From: Burkholderia anthina
GTDB lineage: Bacteria > Pseudomonadota > Gammaproteobacteria > Burkholderiales > Burkholderiaceae
Assembly (NCBI RefSeq): GCF_902498995.1
Contig: NZ_CABVLY010000020.1
Span: forward strand, 87,955 to 151,954
DNA length: 64,000 nt
Reading direction: 5' to 3'
A program made the position numbers and the translations under genes. Below the pieces are notes generated by a model, which was given only the letters and a program-made list of their open reading frames with translations, was not told the origin of the DNA and did not search any database. How positions within the stretch are numbered: position 1 is the stretch's first letter; each line of letters begins with the position of its first letter. This document shows, in pieces, positions 52,848-61,363 of the stretch.

Positions 52848-53027
52848 TCAGGCCAGCAGCGCCTCGACCGTGATGACCGCGGCGATGGCCGCCACGTTCG
52901 CCAGCAGTGCCTCGAACAGCAGGCCGCGCCAGGTTTTGGGCCGGAAGCGCAGCGCGAGCAACAGCGCGCCGCCCAGCGCGAGCGCGAGGATCAGGACGAG
53001 GTCGGCGTTGTCGAGGCGGATATTCAT
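52848..53027 (-). CDS. Small 59-residue membrane protein
   Basis: A short protein with two hydrophobic helices (about residues 10-27 and 38-57) around RFRPKTWRGLLFEA. The ATG is preceded by an AAGGAG site eight bases upstream, and codon use is as in neighbours, so it is probably real. It is encoded convergent to waaC and downstream of the MHS transporter gene. I do not recognise a family. Confidence 0.6.
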   Translation of the reverse strand: MNIRLDNADLVLILALALGGALLLALRFRPKTWRGLLFEALLANVAAIAAVITVEALLA

Positions 53028-53131
53028 CGCGGCGGCTCCTTCGGGAAGGGATCCCGGGGGCGCACGGCGGCGCCCCCTGAATCGAGTATAAGCAGCGCCG
53101 GCCGCCGCACAACCCGGGTCGTCCCCGACGC

Positions 53132-54442
53132 TCAGAGCAGCGACGAGTCGCGGGTTTCGCGCATCAGCAGCACGCCGATCAGGCTGATCGCCGCCGCCAC
53201 CGACACGTAGCCGCCCACCCACGACAATCCGCCGCGCGCGGCGAGCAGTTGCGCGATGTACGGCGCGATCGACGCGCCGAGGATCCCGCCGAGGTTGTAC
53301 GCGACGCCCGCGCCCGTATAGCGGACGTTGGTCGGGAACAGTTCCGGCAGCAGCGCGCCCATCGGCGCGAACGTCACGCCCATCAGGAACAGCTCCAGCG
53401 TCAGGAACAGCGCGACGAGCGGCATCGAGCCGCTGCCGAGCAGCGGTTCCATCGCGAAACCGGACAGCAGCGCGGCGATTGCACCCACCACCAGCACCGG
53501 CTTGCGGCCGAAGCGGTCGGAGGCCCAGGCCGACAACGGCGTCGCGAGCCCCATGAACACGACGGCGAGACACAGCAGGCCGAGGAAGCTCTGGCGCGGA
53601 ATATGCAGCGCCGACACGCCGTACGACAGCGAGAACACCGTCGAGATATAGAACAGCGTGTAGCAGACGACCATCGCGAGCGCGCCGAGCAGCGTCGGCT
53701 GCCAGTGTTGCGAGATGAGCGTCGCGACCGGCACGCGCACGCGTTCGTTGCGATCGAGCGCGGCCTGGAAGGCGGGCGTCTCGGTGATCTTCAGCCGCAC
53801 GTACAGGCCGAGCGCGACGAGCACCGCGCTGACGAGGAACGGGATGCGCCAGCCCCAGCTGCGGAATTGATCGTCGGACAACGACAGCGCGAGCGCGAAG
53901 AACAGCCCGTTCGACATCAGGAAGCCGACCGACGGCCCCAACTGCGGGAACATGCCGAACCAGCCGCGCTTGCCTTGCGGCGCGTGCTCGGTCGCGAGCA
54001 GCGCCGCGCCGCCCCATTCGCCGCCGAGGCCGATCCCCTGGCCGAAGCGCAGCACGCACAGCAGCACCGGTGCGAGTGCGCCGATCGTGTCGTAGCCGGG
54101 CACGAAGCCGATCGCGGTGGTCGATACGCCCATTACCAGCAGCGACGCGACGAGCGTCGATTTGCGGCCGATGCGGTCGCCGAAGTGGCCGAACAGGAAC
54201 GAGCCGATCGGCCGCGCGATGAACGCGATGCCGAACGTGACGAATGCCGACAGCGCCTGCGCGGTCGCGGAGCCGTGCGGGAAGAACACGGGGCCGATGA
54301 CGAGTGCCGCGGCGGTTGCGTAGACGTAGAAATCGTAGAACTCGATCGCGGTGCCGATGAAGCTCGCGAACACGATGCGCCGGTGGCTGACGGCGCCGGC
54401 CGAACCGGTTGCGTGCGCAACGGCCGGGGGGGATGCGGACAT
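53132..54442 (-). CDS. MFS transporter, metabolite:H+ symporter (MHS) type
   Basis: A 436-residue transporter with 12 predicted helices. The N-terminal FIGTAIEFYDFYVYATAAAL segment and the GRPIGSFLFGHFGDRIGRKS-like loop (here ARPIGSFLFGHFGDRIGRKS), with the RFGQGIGLGGEWGGAALL helix, are hallmarks of the MHS group, which contains ProP, ShiA and YhjE-like proteins. Substrates are organic acids, shikimate or osmolytes; not predictable here. A GGAGAC ribosome site supports the start at 54442. Confidence 0.92.
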   Translation of the reverse strand: MSASPPAVAHATGSAGAVSHRRIVFASFIGTAIEFYDFYVYATAAALVIGPVFFPHGSATAQALSAFVTFGIAFIARPIGSFLFGHFGDRIGRKSTLVASLLVMGVSTTAIGFVPGYDTIGALAPVLLCVLRFGQGIGLGGEWGGAALLATEHAPQGKRGWFGMFPQLGPSVGFLMSNGLFFALALSLSDDQFRSWGWRIPFLVSAVLVALGLYVRLKITETPAFQAALDRNERVRVPVATLISQHWQPTLLGALAMVVCYTLFYISTVFSLSYGVSALHIPRQSFLGLLCLAVVFMGLATPLSAWASDRFGRKPVLVVGAIAALLSGFAMEPLLGSGSMPLVALFLTLELFLMGVTFAPMGALLPELFPTNVRYTGAGVAYNLGGILGASIAPYIAQLLAARGGLSWVGGYVSVAAAISLIGVLLMRETRDSSLL

Positions 54443-54733
54443 GGAAGTCTCCGTTTTGTCGTTGGGGCGGTCGGCTGATGCGTCCGAGCAGGCGGGGCGC
54501 CTGCCGGGAGCGGCCGAACGGATGAAGCAAGTGGCGGCATGGACGCGCGCCGTGGCGCGTACGTCACCCGCCGGTCGACGATGGAGACGGATAGGTCGCC
54601 CCGCCCGGTGCCGGCGTGGTCGGTTCGCTTGCCGGGTGCGGCGCGCGAACGCGCGCGCGGCAGGATGGCCGCGCGATTGCGGAAAATTATAGCCAGCGCC
54701 GCTGCATAGCGGCAATCGCAGGCGGGCGAGGGG

Positions 54734-55222
54734 TCAGTCGAGCGACTGCGCCTGCGCCGACGCCGTACTCTGCAACTGGAACCGGCCGTCGTCGTTGAAG
54801 AGCCAGCCTTCCATCATCTCGATCCGGCCGTTGCCGTCGAGCAGTTTCGACGGCGGTGGCGGCAGCGGTGCCGAGCGGCGCAGCGATGCGAGCGCGAGCG
54901 CTTCGGCCTCGCTGTCGCCATTGCTGCGATAGACGGATGCGTTGACGAGGCGGCCGCTGCGGTCGACGGTGAACGAGACGACGACGAGCGAGCGCAGCAT
55001 CGCCTGCGGCGTCCCGTGCGACATGCCGGACGGATTGCGCTCGGCGACGCGCTGCGCGACTTCCACGCGATACTGGTCGATGCTCGCGCTGCGGGTAACC
55101 GACGGAATCGTCAGGATCGAGTGCAGCGATGGCGGTGTAATCGTGCAGGCGGCAAGCATGGCTGCGGCGACCAGCACGGCGACACGCGGCCGGTCGAGGT
55201 TCGGACGGGGAAGTGGGCGCAT
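54734..55222 (-). CDS. Lipoprotein with TonB C-terminal-like domain
   Basis: A 162-residue protein with a lipobox (AMLAAC, Cys near 26). From about residue 75 it shows the TonB C-terminal pattern SLVVVSFTVDRSGRLVNASVYRSNGDS, followed by EAEALALASLRRSAPLPPPP, which in TonB and related energy-transducing proteins forms a beta-alpha-beta unit. Without a membrane-anchored Pro-rich arm it is not a normal TonB; the role is unknown. It lies alone on the minus strand. Confidence 0.8.
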   Translation of the reverse strand: MRPLPRPNLDRPRVAVLVAAAMLAACTITPPSLHSILTIPSVTRSASIDQYRVEVAQRVAERNPSGMSHGTPQAMLRSLVVVSFTVDRSGRLVNASVYRSNGDSEAEALALASLRRSAPLPPPPSKLLDGNGRIEMMEGWLFNDDGRFQLQSTASAQAQSLD

Positions 55223-55430
55223 GGGACGATCGCCGGCGGGTGACTATAAAAAAATGATAGGCGCGCCGACGCCGCGCGATATCGGGAGAAACGCATAACG
55301 CACGGCCGGTAACGTCGCGATCGCTGATGACGACGCTGCCCGGCGCAGCCGGTGTGCGCTGCAATGTGACGCGACATATGACGGTGCGGGCGTGACGCGC
55401 ACCGGCGATGCGTGCATGCGGTCGGCCCCG

Positions 55431-55724
55431 TCAGTAGCCGTGCGTCACGAGTGCGAGCACCGACAGGTCGGGATGCGTGCCGTCGATGATGCTCTTGCCG
55501 AGGTGTACGGCTTCGTGGACGGCTTCGTCGATGCTCGCGAAGCTTTCCTCGCCGTCCGCGTGGAACGGCACCGCATGCCCGGGCAGCGCGGGATTCGCGC
55601 CCGGATGGCATACGTAGCCGGTGTAGGTGTAGCGCGTGTCGCTGCCGGGGGCGGTGCCCGGCACGACATGGATCTCGAAACCTTCGTAATCGACGTGTTC
55701 CGTCGGGGTCGACAGTTCGGTCAT
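55431..55724 (-). CDS. Hypothetical 97-residue soluble protein
   Basis: A small acidic protein, TELSTPTEHVDYEGFEIHV at the start, with a TYTGYVCHPGANPALPGHA stretch and an alpha-helical C-terminal part (SIDEAVHEAVHLGKSIID). I do not recognise the family. The Met chosen has a GGAGA site seven bases upstream. The size and codon use fit a real gene. No linked pathway is evident. Confidence 0.65.
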   Translation of the reverse strand: MTELSTPTEHVDYEGFEIHVVPGTAPGSDTRYTYTGYVCHPGANPALPGHAVPFHADGEESFASIDEAVHEAVHLGKSIIDGTHPDLSVLALVTHGY

Positions 55725-55882
55725 GGCGATCTCCGTGTGCCGCACGCACGGATGGCGCGAGCGGCATCGAGTACGCGGCGGCGGTCGTGTCGCCGTGCTG
55801 ATCGAATTCTAGGCGATGGCGGCGCGGCCCGTGAGGCTTGCGCGCATCGCCTGCGGCAACGTCGAGCGTGCCGTGTCGCGCC

Positions 55883-56284
55883 TTACCGCGTGCAGCGTGC
55901 GTCCTTGCGCTGCACGACGAGGATCACGGGATACTTCTCGCCGTGATCGAGTTCCACCGGTGCGACGACGGTGAGCGTCGCCGGATCGGAATCGTCGTAC
56001 ACGCTGACCTGTTCGTTGCGGATATAGGTCACGCCGGTGCAGTTCGACGCGCGCCCGTCATCAGACACCTTGCACTGGATCTCGTTGTCTTTCAGGTAGT
56101 TGTACGGCGTCGGGCTCGCGAGGTATTCGCGCAGGCTGCGCGGCGAGCCGCCGACGCCCTTCACGTACGCGATCGCGCACGACGGCGTTTGCGCGTCGCT
56201 GGCGGCCGCGGTATCGGCCGCGGTCGCATGCATGCTCGGGGCGGCCAGCAGGGCGACGAACGACGAGGCGATGTAGGACTTCAT
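55883..56284 (-). CDS. Hypothetical exported protein
   Basis: A 133-residue protein with a signal peptide (MKSYIASSFVALLAAPSMHATA). The mature part has four Cys (SCAIAYVKG, EIQCKVS, SNCTGVTYI, ARCTR), which could form two disulphides in the periplasm. The family is not recognised. It is probably transcribed alone from the minus strand upstream of the tRNA-Ser terminator. Confidence 0.65.
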   Translation of the reverse strand: MKSYIASSFVALLAAPSMHATAADTAAASDAQTPSCAIAYVKGVGGSPRSLREYLASPTPYNYLKDNEIQCKVSDDGRASNCTGVTYIRNEQVSVYDDSDPATLTVVAPVELDHGEKYPVILVVQRKDARCTR

Positions 56285-56381
56285 GGCGGGGGTTCCCGTT
56301 TCGCGAATCGGAGCGCCGGATTGTAACGGCATCCGGCGGGGCGCGTCGGAACGCAGGGGGAGGGATGCGCGCGCGGGCAAA

Positions 56382-56416
56382 CAAAAACCCCGTCATTCGA
56401 TGAATGGACGGGGTTT
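56382..56416 (-). terminator. Terminator after tRNA-Ser (UGA)
   Basis: AAACCCCGTC...ATT pairs with AAT...GACGGGGTTT, and the minus strand ends with a T run (plus-strand AAAAA at 56383-56387). It follows the tRNA by about 12 bases. Confidence 0.88.
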
Positions 56417-56427
56417 GGCGAACTGCC

Positions 56428-56515
56428 TGGCGGAAGCGGTGAGATTCGAACTCACGGACAGTTTCCCGTCGCCGGTTTTCAAGACCGGTGCCTTAAACCG
56501 CTCGGCCACGCTTCC
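56428..56515 (-). tRNA. tRNA-Ser (anticodon UGA)
   Basis: An 88-base class II tRNA with encoded CCA on the minus strand. Acceptor GGAAGCG (56515 down to 56509) pairs with CGCTTCC, the discriminator is G, and the anticodon TGA (complement at 56479-56481) sits in the loop CTTGAAA. A long variable arm is present. It reads UCA and, by wobble, further UCN codons. Confidence 0.97.
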
Positions 56516-56557
56516 ACACGAGGCGGCATTGTAACCGAAATGCCGCGTCGTTTTTCT

Positions 56558-57772
56558 TCAATCGTCGCGCAGGAACAATTCCTGCAGGTCGTTGAGGAAA
56601 CGCTGGCCGAGCGGCGTCGGCGCGATCTGCGCGAAATCGCGCGTGATCAGCCCGCGCCGCTCCGCTTCCTGCAGCGCCGGCTCGATCGTGCCGATCGGCA
56701 GCCCGGTGCGCTCGACGAAGCTGTGCACGGGGAAGCCCTCGACGAGCCGCAGCGTGTTCAGCATGAACTCGAACGGCAGGTCGCGTGCGCCGACTTCACG
56801 TTCTTCCTGCACCGGCGTGCCGGCCATTGCTTGCTCGATGAAGGTCGCCGGATGCTTGTAGCGCGCCTGCCGCAGGATCCGGTTCGGGAACGACAGCTTC
56901 GTGTGCGCGCCCGCGCCGATCCCGAGGTAGTCGCCGAAGCGCCAGTAGTTCAGGTTGTGCTTGCACTGATGATTCGGTTTCGCGTAAGCGGACACTTCGT
57001 AGCGTTCATAGCCGGCCTCCGCCGTGCGCGCATGGATCCACTCCTGCATGTCGGCCGATGCGTCGTCGTCGGGCACGGTCGGCGGAAACTTCGCGAACAG
57101 CGTGTTCGGTTCGAGCGTCAGGTGATACAGCGACAGATGCGGCGGCGCGAACGACAGCGCGGTCTCGATGTCGGTCCGGCACTCGTCGAGCGTCTGGTTC
57201 GGCAGCGCGAACATCAGGTCGAGGTTGAAGTTGTCGAACGTCTTCGCGGCGATCTCGACGGCCGCGCGCGCCTGCGCGGTGTCGTGAATGCGGCCGAGCG
57301 CCTTCAGATGGGCCTCGTTGAAGCTCTGGATGCCGACCGACAGGCGGTCCACGCCGCTCGCGCGGAACTGCGCGAACTTCGCGGCTTCGAACGTGCCCGG
57401 GTTCGCCTCGAGCGTGATCTCGGCGTCGGCATCGAGCGGCAGCAGCGCGCGCACGTCCGACAGCAGCCGGTCGAGGCCGGCGGCCGACAGCAGGCTCGGC
57501 GTTCCGCCGCCGATGAACACCGTGTGCACCTGCCGCCCCCAGACGAGCGGCAGCGCCTGCTCGAGGTCGGCGCGCAGCGCGTCGAGATACTCGGTTTCCG
57601 GAAACCGCTCGCCTTTCCATTCGTGCGAGTTGAAGTCGCAGTACGGGCACTTGCGCACGCACCACGGGAAATGCACGTACAGCGCGAGCGGCGGCAGCGA
57701 CGTGAGCCGCACCTGCCCGGGCGACGTGAACGTCGCGACGACGCGCGCGCCGGTTTCTGCGGCCTGGCTCAT
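56558..57772 (-). CDS. hemW: Radical SAM haem chaperone HemW
   Basis: A 404-residue radical SAM protein of the HemN/HemW group. The cluster motif is Cys38-x3-Cys42-x2-Cys45 in FPWCVRKCPYCDFNSH, followed by HTVFIGGGTPSLLS, RLSVGIQSFNE and a C-terminal HemN-type domain. The extra Cys found next to the cluster of the true oxygen-independent coproporphyrinogen oxidase is missing (CPYCDF), which fits HemW, a haem-binding chaperone, not HemN. It follows rdgB by 34 bases. Confidence 0.93.
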   Translation of the reverse strand: MSQAAETGARVVATFTSPGQVRLTSLPPLALYVHFPWCVRKCPYCDFNSHEWKGERFPETEYLDALRADLEQALPLVWGRQVHTVFIGGGTPSLLSAAGLDRLLSDVRALLPLDADAEITLEANPGTFEAAKFAQFRASGVDRLSVGIQSFNEAHLKALGRIHDTAQARAAVEIAAKTFDNFNLDLMFALPNQTLDECRTDIETALSFAPPHLSLYHLTLEPNTLFAKFPPTVPDDDASADMQEWIHARTAEAGYERYEVSAYAKPNHQCKHNLNYWRFGDYLGIGAGAHTKLSFPNRILRQARYKHPATFIEQAMAGTPVQEEREVGARDLPFEFMLNTLRLVEGFPVHSFVERTGLPIGTIEPALQEAERRGLITRDFAQIAPTPLGQRFLNDLQELFLRDD

Positions 57773-57806
57773 GCGGCCTCCGGCAGCGAATGCGTGACGA
57801 AGACGG

Positions 57807-58436
57807 TCATGCGGGTTCCTCTGCGAGCCGCGCGAGCAGCGCCTTCAGCGCGAGCGCGCGATGGCTGTGCGTGTTCTTGACGGCCGGCTCGAGTTCGGCC
57901 GCCGTCGCGCCGAGCGCCGGCAGGTAGAAATACGGGTCGTAGCCGAATCCGTGTTCGCCGTGCGGCGTGTCGACGATCTCGCCCGTCCAGCGCCCTTCGG
58001 CGAACAGCGGCTCGGGATCGTCCACATGGCGCACGAGCGCGAGCACGCAGCAATAGTATGCGCGTCGATCCTCGACGCCGCGCAGCTGCTCGACGAGGTA
58101 CGCGTTGTTCGCCGCGTCGCCCTTGTCGCGGCCCGCGCGCTGCGCATAGCGCGCCGAATAGACGCCCGGTGCGCCGCGCAGCGTGCGCACGCACAGGCCG
58201 GAATCGTCGGCGATCGCCGGCAGGCCGGTGAGGCGCGACGCATGGCGCGCTTTCGTCAGCGCATTCTCGATGAACGTGCCGAACGGCTCTTCCGCCTCGG
58301 GCACGGCCAAGTCGCCCTGCGGCACGATCTCGATGCCGACCGTCGAGAACAGCGCGGTGAATTCGCGCAGCTTGCCGGCGTTGTTCGACGCGAGCACGAT
58401 GCGCGACAGCGGCGCGACGGTGCGATCGTCAGACAT
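57807..58436 (-). CDS. rdgB: XTP/dITP diphosphatase
   Basis: A 209-residue HAM1-type house-cleaning enzyme that hydrolyses non-canonical purine nucleoside triphosphates. It starts RIVLASNNAGKLREF, has AIADDSGLCVRTLRGAPGVYSARYA and GEHGFGYDPYFYLP motifs and ends with SHRALALKALLA. It overlaps the end of rph by eight bases, a conserved pairing. Confidence 0.95.
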   Translation of the reverse strand: MSDDRTVAPLSRIVLASNNAGKLREFTALFSTVGIEIVPQGDLAVPEAEEPFGTFIENALTKARHASRLTGLPAIADDSGLCVRTLRGAPGVYSARYAQRAGRDKGDAANNAYLVEQLRGVEDRRAYYCCVLALVRHVDDPEPLFAEGRWTGEIVDTPHGEHGFGYDPYFYLPALGATAAELEPAVKNTHSHRALALKALLARLAEEPA

Positions 58437-59169
58437 GGGCGGCGCCCAGCACGTCCTTCTGCAGCTGCACGAGCTGGCCGATCCCGCTTTGCGCGAGGTC
58501 GAGCAGCGCGTTCATCTCGGCGCGCGAGAACGGCACGCCTTCGGCGGTGCCCTGGACTTCGACGAAGCCGCCGGCGCCCGTCATCACGACGTTCATGTCG
58601 GTGTCGCAGCGCGAATCTTCCGCGTAGTCGAGATCGAGCACGGGAGCGCCTTCGTACACGCCGACCGAAATCGCGGCGACGTGGTCGGTGATCGGCGAGC
58701 GCGCGAGCTTGCCGGCGGCGATCAGCTTCGACACGGCGTCGTGCGCGGCGACGAACGCGCCGGTGATGCTCGCCGTGCGCGTGCCGCCGTCGGCCTGGAT
58801 CACGTCGCAGTCGATGTGGATCGTGCGCGTGCCGAGCGCTTCCAGATCGAACACCGCGCGCAGCGCGCGGCCGATCAGGCGCTGAATTTCCTGCGTACGG
58901 CCCGTCTGCTTGCCGCGTGCGGCTTCGCGGTCGCTGCGCGTGTGCGTCGCGCGCGGCAGCATCCCGTATTCCGCCGTCAGCCAGCCTTGCCCGCGATCGC
59001 GCAGGAATTCGGGCACGCGCTCGGCGACGCTCGCGGTGCAGATCACCTTGGTGTCGCCGAATTCGACCAGCACGGAGCCTTCGGCGTGTTTCGTGTAGTG
59101 GCGCGTGAGGGCGACCTTGCGCAGTTCGTCGGCGCGACGGCCGCTCGGGCGGGAAAGGGAAGACGTCAT
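58429..59169 (-). CDS. rph: Ribonuclease PH
   Basis: A 246-residue phosphorolytic exoribonuclease that trims tRNA 3' ends. The family pattern is clear: RPSGRRADELRKVALTRHYT at the start, EGSVLVEFGDTKVICTASV, TRSDREAARGKQTGRTQEIQ with phosphate-binding Arg, and IDCDVIQADGGTRTASITG. The start is set by the conserved N-terminus. It heads rph-rdgB-hemW and is divergent from yicC. Confidence 0.96.
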   Translation of the reverse strand: MTSSLSRPSGRRADELRKVALTRHYTKHAEGSVLVEFGDTKVICTASVAERVPEFLRDRGQGWLTAEYGMLPRATHTRSDREAARGKQTGRTQEIQRLIGRALRAVFDLEALGTRTIHIDCDVIQADGGTRTASITGAFVAAHDAVSKLIAAGKLARSPITDHVAAISVGVYEGAPVLDLDYAEDSRCDTDMNVVMTGAGGFVEVQGTAEGVPFSRAEMNALLDLAQSGIGQLVQLQKDVLGAAHV

Positions 59170-59342
59170 GGGGAAATCGTGGACGGAGGAGGAAACCCCG
59201 ATTCTAGCGCCGAACGGCATCCGTGCCCGGCGGGGTGGGGCGCAAAAATGGGATAATGCGCGCTTCCCGCCCCGCGCCTTGCGACGCGCCGGGCGCCTCG
59301 ACATATTCCGCCCGCAAGGGCATCCAGACGGCGAGACGAACC

Positions 59343-60266
59343 ATGATCTACAGCATGACGGGCTATGCGAGCGCGACGCGCGAACTCGTGACGGCTACCG
59401 GCAACGGCGGCACCAGCGTGTCGGTCGAACTGCGCACCGTGAACTCGCGCTTCCTCGACCTGAATTTCCGCATGCCGGACGACGTGCGCGCGTGTGAACC
59501 CGCGCTGCGCGAAATGCTGATGAACAAGCTGTCGCGCGGCAAGGTCGACGTGCGCATCAACCTGCAGCGCGGCGAGCAGAGCATCGGCGCGGGCGCGCTG
59601 AACCAGTCGGCGCTCGGCCAGCTCGCCGAGCTCGAGCGCTCGGTGCTCGATTCGTTCCCGGGCGTCGGCCGCCTGCGCGCGGGCGAGATCCTGCGCTGGC
59701 CGGGCGTGCTCGCCGAGAGCGGCGTGTCGGCGGAAGCGATCCGCGACGCGGTGCTCGCGTGCGGCAAGGAAGCGATCGGTGAGCTCGTCGTCGTGCGCTC
59801 GCGCGAAGGCGCGCAACTGGCGACGATGCTGCTGTCGAACGTCACCGAAATGGAAGCGATCGTCGCGCGCATCACGCCGCTCGTGCCGGAGCTGATCGCG
59901 AAGCATCAGCAGAAGATCGTCGAGCGGCTGCAGGAAGCGCTCGGCATCGCGGCGCCCGAAGGCAGCGCGCCGATCGTCACGCGCGAGGAAGCCGCGGAAC
60001 GCATTCGTCAGGAAGTGACGATGTACGGCATCCGGATCGACATCGCGGAAGAGCTGTCGCGACTCACCGCGCACCTGAACGAAACGCGTCACGTGATCGA
60101 GAAGGGCGGCCGCGTCGGCAAGCGTCTCGACTTCATGATGCAGGAACTGAATCGCGAAGCAAACACGCTCGGCTCGAAGGCGGCGGCGAAGGAACTGGCC
60201 GACGCATCGATGGCGCTCAAGCTGTTGATCGAGCAGATGCGTGAGCAAGTGCAAAACCTGGAGTAA
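59343..60266 (+). CDS. yicC: YicC family endoribonuclease
   Basis: A 307-residue protein of the YicC family. MIYSMTGYASATRE is the hallmark N-terminus, followed by VELRTVNSRFLDLNFR; the C-terminal DUF1732 part ends with VGKRLDFMMQELNREANTLGSKA. Relatives have been shown to act as endoribonucleases on small RNAs. It precedes gmk, the common order in proteobacteria; an 88-base gap with a repeat separates them. Confidence 0.93.
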   Translation: MIYSMTGYASATRELVTATGNGGTSVSVELRTVNSRFLDLNFRMPDDVRACEPALREMLMNKLSRGKVDVRINLQRGEQSIGAGALNQSALGQLAELERSVLDSFPGVGRLRAGEILRWPGVLAESGVSAEAIRDAVLACGKEAIGELVVVRSREGAQLATMLLSNVTEMEAIVARITPLVPELIAKHQQKIVERLQEALGIAAPEGSAPIVTREEAAERIRQEVTMYGIRIDIAEELSRLTAHLNETRHVIEKGGRVGKRLDFMMQELNREANTLGSKAAAKELADASMALKLLIEQMREQVQNLE

Positions 60267-60277
60267 AAGAGATGCAA

Positions 60278-60354
60278 CAACCCCCACGCTCACTACGTTC
60301 GCTGCCCCCCGAGGGGGCGGTCAGCCTCCTTGGGGCGGCCCGGCGGAGGCTGAC
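60278..60354 (+). repeat. Burkholderiales-type intergenic repeat overlapping the gmk ribosome site
   Basis: The stretch CCCCCACGCTCACTACGTTC, then a CCCCCC-GA-GGGGG hairpin, then TTGGGGCGGCCCGG looks like a short dispersed element that I recall from many Burkholderiales genomes. Its last part, GTCAGCCTCC (60320-60329), pairs perfectly with GGAGGCTGAC (60345-60354), directly before the gmk ATG. The gmk ribosome site GGAGG lies in that stem. Copy number cannot be told from one window. Confidence 0.6.
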
Positions 60355-61038
60355 ATGACCGAATCCACTCGCGACGCGCACGCGTCGCATTCGCTGCACG
60401 GCGGCGTCTATCCCGGCAACCTGTTCATGGTCATCGCACCGTCGGGCGCCGGCAAGTCGACGCTCGTGAACGCGCTGCTGTCGAAGGACAGCGACATCTG
60501 CCTGTCGATTTCGTACACGACGCGCAAGCCGCGCCCGGGCGAGCAGGACGGCCAGCACTATCACTTCACGACCGTCGAGGATTTCCGCACGCGTCACGCC
60601 GCGCACGAATTCCTCGAGAGCGCGGAAGTGCACGGCAACTATTACGGCACGTCGCGCGTCTGGATCGAAGAGCAGATGATGAACGGCCATGACGTGCTGC
60701 TCGAGATCGACTGGCAGGGCGCGCAGCAGGTGAAGAAGCAGTTCCGCAACGCGGTCGGCATCTTCATTCTGCCGCCGTCGCTCGATGCGCTCGAGGAGCG
60801 TCTGAAGAAGCGCGGCCAGGACGAACCGAACGTGATCACGCGACGCCTGCTCGCCGCGGGCAGCGAGATGGCGCACGCATCCGAAGCGGAATACGTCGTG
60901 ATCAACGAGAATTTCGATCGCGCGCTGTCCGAGCTCGAGTGCATCGTCGCGGCGACGCGGCTGCGCTTTGCTTCGCAGTACGCGCGACACACGGAGCTGT
61001 TCATCGAGCTCGGCATCCATCTGCCCCACGCGGAATGA
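60355..61038 (+). CDS. gmk: Guanylate kinase
   Basis: A 227-residue kinase that turns GMP into GDP. The P-loop is VIAPSGAGKSTLVNALL, the GMP-binding region has SISYTTRKPRPGEQDGQHYHF and VHGNYYGTSR, and the lid has DVLLEIDWQGAQQVKK. About 20 extra residues at the N-terminus (TESTRDAHASHSLHGG) precede the core. It is followed by rpoZ and spoT, joining nucleotide supply and ppGpp metabolism in one operon. Confidence 0.96.
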   Translation: MTESTRDAHASHSLHGGVYPGNLFMVIAPSGAGKSTLVNALLSKDSDICLSISYTTRKPRPGEQDGQHYHFTTVEDFRTRHAAHEFLESAEVHGNYYGTSRVWIEEQMMNGHDVLLEIDWQGAQQVKKQFRNAVGIFILPPSLDALEERLKKRGQDEPNVITRRLLAAGSEMAHASEAEYVVINENFDRALSELECIVAATRLRFASQYARHTELFIELGIHLPHAE

Positions 61039-61096
61039 CGCGGGGGTAGAGGGACATAAGGTAGAATAAGGACTATATTCAGAAGGAATTACCAAC

Positions 61097-61300
61097 ATGG
61101 CTCGCATTACCGTCGAAGACTGCCTGAAGCAAATCCCCAATCGCTTCGAACTGGCGCTCGCCGCCACCTACCGCGCGCGGCAGCTCGCGCAAGGCCATAC
61201 GCCGAAGATCGAAAGCCGCGACAAGCCGACCGTCGTCGCGCTGCGCGAGATCGCGTCCGGCCAGGTCGGTGTGGAAATGCTGAAGAAGGTGCCGGTGTAA
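61097..61300 (+). CDS. rpoZ: RNA polymerase omega subunit
   Basis: A 67-residue protein: ARITVEDCLKQIPNRFELAL and the RARQLAQGH helix are typical. It helps assembly of the beta-prime subunit and forms part of a ppGpp site. It lies 58 bases after gmk and 63 before spoT, the classical order. A small TAGAATAAGGACTATATT region upstream may hold an extra promoter. Confidence 0.97.
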   Translation: MARITVEDCLKQIPNRFELALAATYRARQLAQGHTPKIESRDKPTVVALREIASGQVGVEMLKKVPV

Positions 61301-61363
61301 CGCGCATCCGGCCCGTTCCAGCCATGTAATCCACGCGCGCAACGACTCGACCTGGAGGCGAAT

